Source of the DNA: CAYYFV01 sp964451705
GTDB lineage: Bacteria > Patescibacteriota > Gracilibacteria > UBA1369 > GCA-2718715
NCBI GenBank assembly: GCA_964451705.1
Contig: CAYVIV010000004.1
Coordinates: 1-55,949, forward strand
Reading direction: 5' to 3'
DNA length: 55,949 nt
In this document: positions 17,894-27,400 of the stretch, in pieces
Layout of the letters: each line of letters opens with the position of its first letter
Position numbering within the stretch: the first letter of the stretch is position 1
Made by a program: the position numbers and the translations under genes
Notes under the pieces: generated by a model
The model's input: only the letters and a program-made list of their open reading frames with translations
Database searches by the model: none
Told to the model about the DNA's origin: nothing

Positions 17894-18412
17894 ATGAACA
17901 AAATAAAACAAGGTTTCACACTCATAGAAATCTTAATAGTCATCGCCATTATTGGCGTTTTGGCAGTTACATTAGTGCCAAATATTGCCGGGGCTCCTGC
18001 CAAGGCACGTGATTTATCCAAAAAACAAGCTGTCATGCAGGCCGATGCAGCCATCCAGGCCTACATGGTTACAAAAGGCACGGCCCCAGATATTGATAGT
18101 GGTGCCTGCCTCAACGAGGGGTTAGATGATGCTTTAAAGACACTTATTTTTGACGACAAAATGCCCTCTGCCACCACAGCAGCTACAGAGGGGGATTGTA
18201 TAGACGGTGGTCTGATTTATCCAAAGTTTGTCAAAGTAGATAATAACTATCGTGTGATGATTCAAGTGGAATCTGCCGCGAGTGCCAATGCTGCTGCCGA
18301 AGCAGAAGCTGCTACTTATACAGCTGGAACCACCCATTTTAGTAGTGGCGAAGAGGGTGCTGCTCCTGCTCCTGCTGATGATGATGATGATGATGATGAT
18401 AATATTGAATAG
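17894..18412 (+). CDS. Type IV pilin with poly-aspartate tail
   Basis: A 172-residue prepilin. A short leader (MNKIKQG) is followed by the processing and assembly motif FTLIEILIVIAIIGVLAVTL, so PilD-type peptidase should cut after the Gly. Glu5 of the mature protein is present. The globular part is small, with a likely disulfide between the cysteines of GACLNEG and GDCIDGG. The C-terminus is acidic: PAPA, eight aspartates coded by eight GAT triplets, then NIE. That tail is unusual for a pilin and could bind calcium or a surface partner. The gene follows pilC by 222 bases and precedes the giant surface protein gene by 60 bases. Confidence 0.9.
   Translation: MNKIKQGFTLIEILIVIAIIGVLAVTLVPNIAGAPAKARDLSKKQAVMQADAAIQAYMVTKGTAPDIDSGACLNEGLDDALKTLIFDDKMPSATTAATEGDCIDGGLIYPKFVKVDNNYRVMIQVESAASANAAAEAEAATYTAGTTHFSSGEEGAAPAPADDDDDDDDNIE
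18376..18402 (+). repeat. GAT trinucleotide repeat in the pilin gene
   Basis: About eight consecutive GAT codons encode the aspartate tail. Slippage would change tail length without shifting the frame. Confidence 0.85.
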
Positions 18413-18472
18413 TATTGGTAGGTGCTGTGCTAGTTGCGGAGATAAACAAATTCGGGTTTTAATTTAACTAAA

Positions 18473-21400
18473 TTGAAGAGATTAAAAGACTTTACCATAG
18501 GCTTTCCAAAAAAAATTACTGCGAGTTTACTCGCAGTATTTCTGTGTTTTAACACTGTGTTTTTAAACCCAGAGGTAGCCTCTGCCTTAAGCTTTGATAG
18601 ACAGAGTTCCGAGGATTTAATCCTCATCTTAGCCCAGGATCAACTCTTGAATGACGCTAGCAATTACCCCGGCTTATCTGGTGAATATGGCAGGTTACCA
18701 AGGTTAGATTTAGAGCAGAGAATCAAGCGGTACGCCCAGAATCTTTCTAAAACAAACGACTCTGCCAACACGCACATTATTTCGGTGAGTAAAAATCAAT
18801 CAGAGCTGCAGATCGCCAACTTACTTAAGCAAATCTATCTGGGCAACTCCGAGGAGTTCGAAAATCAGAATTTGCTTGGGATAGTCTTAGTGGGCAAGGT
18901 TCCGATTCCACAAGTGGTGAGTGCAGATCAAATGCATGTTTCTATGTATCCTTATACAGATTTTATTGATCCTGCTTACAAACTCAACCTAGAAACTCAG
19001 AGTTTTGAATTTAACGAGGATCAATCACTCAATCCACAACCAGAAATTTGGCATGGAGTTATTGATTTCCAGACACCTCAAGAGTTAGCGGCATATTTAG
19101 ATAAAAATCATTTGTATTATGAGCAACACCCAGATTTTGCCAATATCCAAAAGCAGGCCTTTGTTGCCGAGCCAAATTTTGAAGTCGAGGGTCTTAACGA
19201 TGGACTAATCGATAAGTATGCAAACTTTTTATCTATTGCTAGATATCTTGTTGCCAATAAGGTTTCGGCCGAATTGTATAATCAACTTACAGACAGCCAG
19301 CAAGATGTTCCAGACAAGTACGCCTTGCAACTTTTGAATAGTCAGTTTGTAAAATTTATAGACCTATTTGCAAACAGTATTGCCAAAACTCAACAGGAGG
19401 TCACAAATCTTGGGCGGTACAACGATACAGAGTATCAAAGTCCTTTAGTGGCCATGGCCAAAATCGATCAGCTGGCAGTTGAGTATTTTCATGAGTACAA
19501 TCAAGCCTTAAAACAGGCCTTTTTGCAGGTGGTGCCAGAGGTTGCTAAAAATCTTGGGATTCCAAAAGCCGCCGATCTATCTGCAATAGTTAGATCTCGA
19601 TCTGGCGAAACGCAACGCCTTAATACAGTCAAATTTATTAATCATGGTCGAGAAAGAGGACTTATAGAAGCTCTGATAGATGTGATCCCAGGCCTACAAA
19701 CAGCGCTAGATGTCGCCGAAGAGCTGCCTGGTCCTTTTACTACTCGCGACATGATTACCGAGGTCTTTGATTTTGTTTCTAGCGATAGTGATGTCATTAA
19801 TAGTCACATGCCACAAATTGCTGGTATCGACGCCGACGAACTCAATTCTGTCGCTGGTTGCCGCCTTTATAACGGTGGTGGTCTTGGCCTACCAGGCGAA
19901 AGTACAATCACATATTGGCGAGCCAAAATAGACAATCAAAACCCTGCAGATTTAAAGAGTGATTGTTTTCCAAGTGCCAGTGAGCTTACCGAAGATGGTA
20001 AAATAGATGAGGATGATTGGCAAAAACCATCCACCGTCAACGATAACATAGAATGTACACTTTTTGGTGGTGAGGACCTAAGGGATCGCTACCGTACAAG
20101 TTCTTTTGAGCTTGATTATCCTTCACGCCTGAGCTTTGAAAGTTGTTATGCCTTTAGAACAATAAACGAGTTTCGGCGCCTATACACACGAGAATATGAC
20201 AATGTAGCTATTTCTCGACGAGTAGCGGAGTTTAACAATCAAGATCATGCCAGTTTAAACCTTGGTTCGGCCTTTGGCCAAAACATTAATTTAGCAGACC
20301 TTATTCCACAGCTGCCTGGTTTTAGCGGGCAAGACGCCAATGACTGGCATGCCTGGAGCTTTTATTTATTGGGCAATCCATATAAAAATCAATTTACAAT
20401 CCAAAACCCATACTCACAAGCTGGTAACATTGAATCGATTACATTAGTTGCTAATCAACAGCAATCTGTTCGCAACCTAAGCTCTTTAACAGTGCACGAT
20501 GCACCAACTCCAGAGCACTATGCTAATTTAAAACCAGCAGGCCGAGTGAATCTACCTGTAGACTCTCACCCGTATGTTTCGTTTGTCGACTTTAAAGGTG
20601 ATGTCCAGAGAATGCTGATCCCAAATATTTTCGACAGCCAGTCCTTTGCCGAGTTCACAAATAAAGTTCAGCAGCTAGACCAGCAACTCCAGTCTTTAGG
20701 AGCTAACACTAGTCTACAAACTCTTATAAACCAGCAACTCACTACTCAGCCAAGAGACAGCAAAAATGCGAATAAAAAAATTGTTCAGTTTTCAGTACCA
20801 AAGCTTGAGTTCTTAGTAGATTATTTTGGCTTAGATATTAACCAAAAGTACACTCAAGTCCTCAAAGCCCAGTTAGATCAAAATTTTCAAGTAGATTTGT
20901 TTGGGGCGCCGCAAACTTACGAAATTGCTCATATTACAGCTGAATCTAATCAAGACAGTGTTATCTTTAGCCTGCTTTCTAACCCAAGTCTTTTTGAAAA
21001 ACGCTTGGCCGGCAGCCTAGACGACTCTGACTTAGGTGGTTTAGATCCAGAAGAGGAGGATGATGGCAATTTTGAAGCTCTAGAAACCTATTTCACAGAA
21101 TATTTACCAAAGTGGTACGACCAAACAGTTGGTAATTTAGAGCAGATTTTCACGGAAGGTCCTATCGACCCATTGTCATTCGACGATGAAATCTTTAATA
21201 CTAACGTTCAAGTTTCGTCCTTTAGTGCAGATGCTCCACTGCAAGACATATTGCTGTCTAAGCAAACAGCAACAGTTAATCTCTCTTTGCTTGACCAAAA
21301 CAATAATCCAGTAGCTGTAGAGAATGCTCAGGCCACAGTAGAAATCCAAGGCCCAGCTGAGTTTATAGGCCTAGAAGATCAAGATGAGTTTTTCGACGGC

Positions 21401-24400
21401 CTGCAAATTAATTTAGAGTCCGCCACCCAAGAATTAAAACTCAAACTACTGGGACCCGGACAAGTGAGAGTCCAAGCGCGTTTGGTTGGCATTGCCCAAA
21501 AGCTACTAGCCAGCCAAGATTTTGAATTTGATACATCCGCAAGTTTTGCGGTCCACAGCAACTTGCAAACTCAGATTCAAATGTCTCAACGCCAAACTTA
21601 TGTTGGCTCTACAGATCCGCTCAGGATTTCTTATAAGCTCGTAGATGCTAACTCTAGAGCAATTCTCAGCCAAGCCCCAGCTCTTGAGTTATCAAACAAA
21701 AACCTAGGCCAACTCAAAGCCCTATCCACAGAAGCTAAGGCCTTTGAGCACCTTTTTGAGTTTACCCCTGGCACTGCTGCTGGCTCCGGGGAGATCAAAT
21801 TCCCAGAGCAAAGCAAAACAATTGATATCCTGGCAGGCTCCGCCAAACGCCTAGTCTTTAGCGACTTAGAAGATTTGGAGCTCAATGTCTCAAAAGTTAA
21901 TCGGCAAGAGCTCAATGTGCTTGCTCTCGACGAATATGATAACGTCGCCAGTTCTTTTAACCAAGCCTTAGCAGTCCAGCTCTCTAATCCAGAGCTAGTG
22001 GAGCTCTCCCAGCCAGAGCTTAATTTTGTGAATGGTAGGGCTCGATTAGAATTTACTACCAAGCTCAATCAATTTGGCAGACTCACAATTAAAATCAACA
22101 CAGAGAATCTCGCTAGCAATGTAACCTCAGCCAGCAAATCCGTGAAATTAATGGCAGGGCTATCTTCTGCAGAAATTTCTAACTTTAAATCCCGAGCCTT
22201 AATTTACAATTTTGTCACCGAAAACTCAGAGTACAGCACAAACAGAGCTAGTCGACTATTGTCATCTGGAGTTACACAAGCTGTAATTACTAGCTCCAAA
22301 GATAGATTTAAACCTAGTTACCTAGCGAGTCTCTCTCCAATTGGAGGTATCTCTGTCCTCGACAAAAATATCCTGCAACCAGACATTAAACTAGAGGCAG
22401 ATAAGATTGCTCTGAATATTAACGATGCCAACGGCCAGTTAATAGCTAGTAGTCAGTACCAGCCCCAAAACATAGACTTTAAGCTTAATGAGGGGCTTAA
22501 TCAAAAAGCACCAGGCATTTATGTGAATCTTTTAAACCCAGAACTTAAATTTAAAGACTCAGAAATTTTACTAGATAAGCAGGCTTTAGTTAGTTTTAAT
22601 GCAAATAAAATCCCTCAAATTAATGATTCCGCCTATACACTCAAGCTAGTTGATAACAACCAAGGGCTCGATTTAGCTTTGTTTAATGCAGATGCACCAG
22701 TCGCTCAGATCCTTTATATTTTTGGTGCAAGCTCAGAAATTCAGTTCTTTAAAAACCCAGCACAGTCGCAGTTTAATTTTGCTAGCATTAACCTGGGTGC
22801 TAACTCCAACTATCCACCTTCCTTTATTATCACAAACGCCAGAGCCGACAAATCACAAGACTTGCTCGAAGATCGCCAAAGCAGCAGATTAGACTCAGCC
22901 TTTAATGGCTTTGGTACAGGCGATAGAGTTAACCTATTTCTGGCAGCCGGTAACTCCGTTGGTCATAGTGTACGTGCCAAGCAAGACTTGGGGTCAATAG
23001 TACTTGGCGACCCCAACATTACGCTACCCAAAATTACTCCAGAATTTCAATCTAGCATGTTGTTCGACCAATCCATTGGCAAGTACTTAGGCTCACTACC
23101 AACAAATGTCTCTAATGTCTTGGTGCTCCAAGATATGATTTTATTTTCCGACGAAAATGGCTATATATCCGTTTTAGACAAAGACAGCCTAAAACTAAGC
23201 TCTCAAGTGGCTTTAATACCCGGCGGCATCAAAAACATGCTGACTATTAAAGATGGCAACACCCAGGAGATTTTAGTTTTATCTAAGCAGGAGTGCTTGG
23301 TCCAAGACGACTGCCTATATTTATTAAAAGCCACAGACAATGGTATTACCCTCAGCAAGCCTAGTTTAAATCCAGCCACGAAAGTTCATCAAATTTATAA
23401 CTTTGATTTAGACTCAAACGGTAGCCAGGATCTTGTCACTTTTAATCAAGATCGTTCAATTAATTTATACTTAAATCCAAATTTCCAAAGAGACAACGCC
23501 CCAATTTCTTTAAGTGCTCTTAGAAGAAGTTTAGATTCCTTTAACATCGACAAATTCGATCTCTTAATCGATGCCCCCGAAGGTGAGTCTATAGCCCTTA
23601 AAAACGCCGATGGCAGCAGCCAGCAACTTAAATTTGCTAGCTTGGTTAACACCACCAAGTTTGCCGATAGCAGTATTCGTATAAACTCCTCAACTGGGCA
23701 GTATCTGCAGTATGGTCAGGACTTAGACATAACCATTAACCTAGTTGCCAACTCCAGCACCCGCTCAAGCAAAGTCTTGCTAGATTTGCCAGCAGAACTC
23801 CAGATAGACAAAGCTTCTATACAGCCAGATACAGTCTTTGCTCAAGATACTTCGTCACCAGTTTTCGACCTAGCACTTTCTGGTTTGAATATACGTCCAA
23901 ATACAGTCAACCAAATCAGTTTTAAGGCCAAATTTATGGCGCCAAGCGACTTTGAACTCCACGATGAGCCAATTATAAGCCTAGCCGAAACCCAAACCGG
24001 AGGTGGCCTTTTAGACCTAGATATTTTTTATGCCAAGCAAGATAGCAAAACACATTTAGCCCTTTCTTTGCAAAACCAACGTCTACGTTTTTCGCATAAT
24101 CAACTGCCAATCAGCCAGGAACCTCCACCAGCACCAGACACAAACACAGATCCAGAGGTTCAGCTAGGGCAATCCAGGTTAGCCCTAGTCAACGGACTCG
24201 ACTCTGGCTCGTCAGACTCACAAGACGTTTTCGACATGCAAAATCAAATAGCTGGCCTCGATTCCGATGGGGATGGCTTTGCAGACGAAGTCGATAGTTA
24301 CATAAATTCCGGAGATAAACTCCTCGACGACATTACCACAGGAATCAAAGACCTTTTTTGCGACGGAGCCGGCTGCCTAAATGTACCTATCAACAAAGCC

Positions 24401-27400
24401 TTCTTAGTGCCGCCAACATCGCCAGTGCCAATCTTTGCCTGGGGCTGCCCTAACATTACAACAATTGCCTTTGGCACAGCAGGTTTGTCGTGTATCGGTG
24501 GTAGAATCTATCTTTCACCAACCCTAACAGGGGAGTTTGCTAGCTCAGTTTGCCTGGGCCCATATTTTGCGCCTCCAGTACCTGGGGGACCCTGTTTTAC
24601 AGCAACTCTCTTTGATCTAGGTGCACTTTGCGACAGCATAAATAAAAAAGTCAACAAGCTACTCACCAAAGCCACCAAGTTTATGACTAAGGGCACAGAA
24701 AAAGCTATCGGTATTGGTTTGGAGTTAACATCCAAGCCTAATATTGCCCTACCTGGATTTCCAGCCTTCCTAAGTAATTGGTATATTTCCCAGTTTGATG
24801 AAATAGTCAAAGTCCTCGACATGCCAGATATCACGCTGATTCTTCCAGACTTTTCTCCAGTTTCAAATTTTAAATTTGCCTCTATCGATACAGATAGAAT
24901 TGATCCCTTTCCTGACTGTCCTAGTTTCATAGCAAACACAAAAAAATGTGGTAATTACAAAACTCAGCAAGAGTTTGAAAAAGCTACCAAGTCCTACATT
25001 AACAAACTCAACGCTCAACCAGAGGAGTTGCTTTCAGAGTTGTCTAAGATGCCTTTGATAGACTTGGTACCTAGAAAAATCCCTATACGTCTTCCAGTGC
25101 TGCCAGAAAGAATCGAACTCAAATATCACAAAGACTTGCTAGAAACAATAGATGCAAATGTACGCTCATTTTTAACTGCCATAGCAGACTGGGGTTGTTT
25201 ACCCGTACCAGATTTCCAAACACTAGACGCCCAGAAAAAACAGTATTTGGAAAATTTGCAAAAAGGTTACATAGATGATTTTTTTCCACCCTTGTTGAAG
25301 TACTTTTTTGAGGCAAAAGGCTCTTCAAACACTAATTTTTCAGAGGTTGGAATTGGCTTTGTCTATAAATCCAAGGACTATGCTACATTTGAAGCTTATG
25401 GTAATGCAGTTACGAAAGATGCCACAGATTTCACTGGTTTAATTCAAATGATATTAGATGGAGAGTTTAGCCCAATTATTAGATTCGGAAATTATCACGA
25501 TCTAAATAAACCAGGCAGTTCCAATAGAGCCAAAGCCTGTATTGATTTAGCTGTTAAATTTGAGGGTATAGCCTCTGGTCTCAATGAGAGCTATCAAAAT
25601 TTAATTGCCTATAGAAACCTGCCCAAGCAGTTGTTTGAGTTTCAAAACATTTTATATTACTACTCAGACCAAGCTATAAAATATGTAGATGTAATAATGA
25701 ATGAGTATCTAGGTTTTATAGGGCGCAATACCACCCAAATTCAGTCCTGGACTAAAACTATTCAAAAGATTCAACGGTTAATTGCGGACATCAATATTCT
25801 TGTCGAGATTTCTTCTAAGTTTGTTAAAACTTGTGATGACTGTAGGTCTAACAGAACTAATTCAGAGTTTGCATTATTAATGGACCTTTTACTACAAGCC
25901 CCCAACCTTCCAGTTCTTACATTCCCTAAGCTACCAGATTTCGTTTTGGACCTTTCAGAGATAGAAGCTAACTTAGAGTTAGAAATACCAATTCCAGTTA
26001 TTCAAAAAGAGGTCCTAGACTTGCCAACTTTTAAGCCAGTTATAATTTGGCCACCAGCCCCAGACTTAGATTTTATAGCCGTACTAGATGGGGTTAAGTT
26101 ACCAGTCATTCCTGCACCTCCAGATTTTATAAATGACTTTGAACTAAAGCCGCTTCCAGAGCTTAAACTAGTCAAATTGCCAACCCTGCCAAACCCACCA
26201 GATCTCGAGCTACTTAATCTAGACTTAGAAGGCAAGCTCAGGATACCTTTAGAGTTTCTAAAGAAATTCCTAAATATTCTTTGCCTGCTTCGAAAGGGCT
26301 TACTACCAACTCCAGAAAATGCTTTGGCAACTCACATTGCCTCTATTACTAATAGATCTTTAACCCCTGTAATGCCGTGGGATAAAGTCTTCAAAATTAA
26401 TTTTCCAGGCTTCCAACAGGAATATGTAGAGAAGTATAAGTATACGCTACAAACACGCCTAAATTTTGATTACATGGGTGTCGCAGACTTGGTTGAGGAT
26501 TCAATAAATGATTGGAATAATCTTGTGAATATTCGACAAATATATGACAAGATCGTCAAAGATTTTAATAAAAGTTTAGATCGAAAGTTTGAAATTTTTA
26601 CAGGTCTAGAATCCCTGCAATCTCAACTGGACATTGAATCGCAAATTCAAGCCTTACCTGCTGAATTACAAAAAATTCAAGCAAGTTTAGATAGTGTCCA
26701 AGCTGCCTTAGGGGAATCTAATGTTCATACTACAACTACTGAGTCATTAGACTATGAATCTTTAAATCAAAAATTGAGCACAGTTAAGCCCAGCTTATCA
26801 CAAGATTTATTGAGTCCTCAGTCTCAAGCTACAATTGCCCAGGCAAGAAAATTTCTCGACTCTTATAAACCAACCCAGTCCTACGAACAAGTAGCCCCCA
26901 GGTTGCTAGCAAATAGCCAGCAAGTATCTTTGTCATCTGAACCTAACAAGTTTTTGCGTTCTAAGACTATTCAACTTGCCGAGAGCCCAACAGATCAAGC
27001 TCAATCTCTGCAAGATATAACCCCGCAAGTAAACCCAGATAAAGGAATTTACGTTGTAGATAACAATCAGCAGGTTCAAAGTATTGTCAAAAACACTCAG
27101 CAGTTGCAAAGCTTTCTAGAAATTAATTTAGATGATGTTAATACAGATGGAGATACAGATGTGGTGTACACAAGCAATACTGACTTTTTCCTTAAGCAAA
27201 ATCTCAAATTCAGACAGTCCACAAACAGCATTGCATCTGCTACCAAGGTGTATGAGTTTAGTGATTTAAACACCAACAGCTCTTTATTAGATCTTAGTGC
27301 AAATACCAGTTCCTACTCTACAGACAGCAAGCAGCTAACAGTCTCTGTGCCAACACAACTACTGGGGCTAGGCTTTATCGTAGATATTTACAAAAATGCT

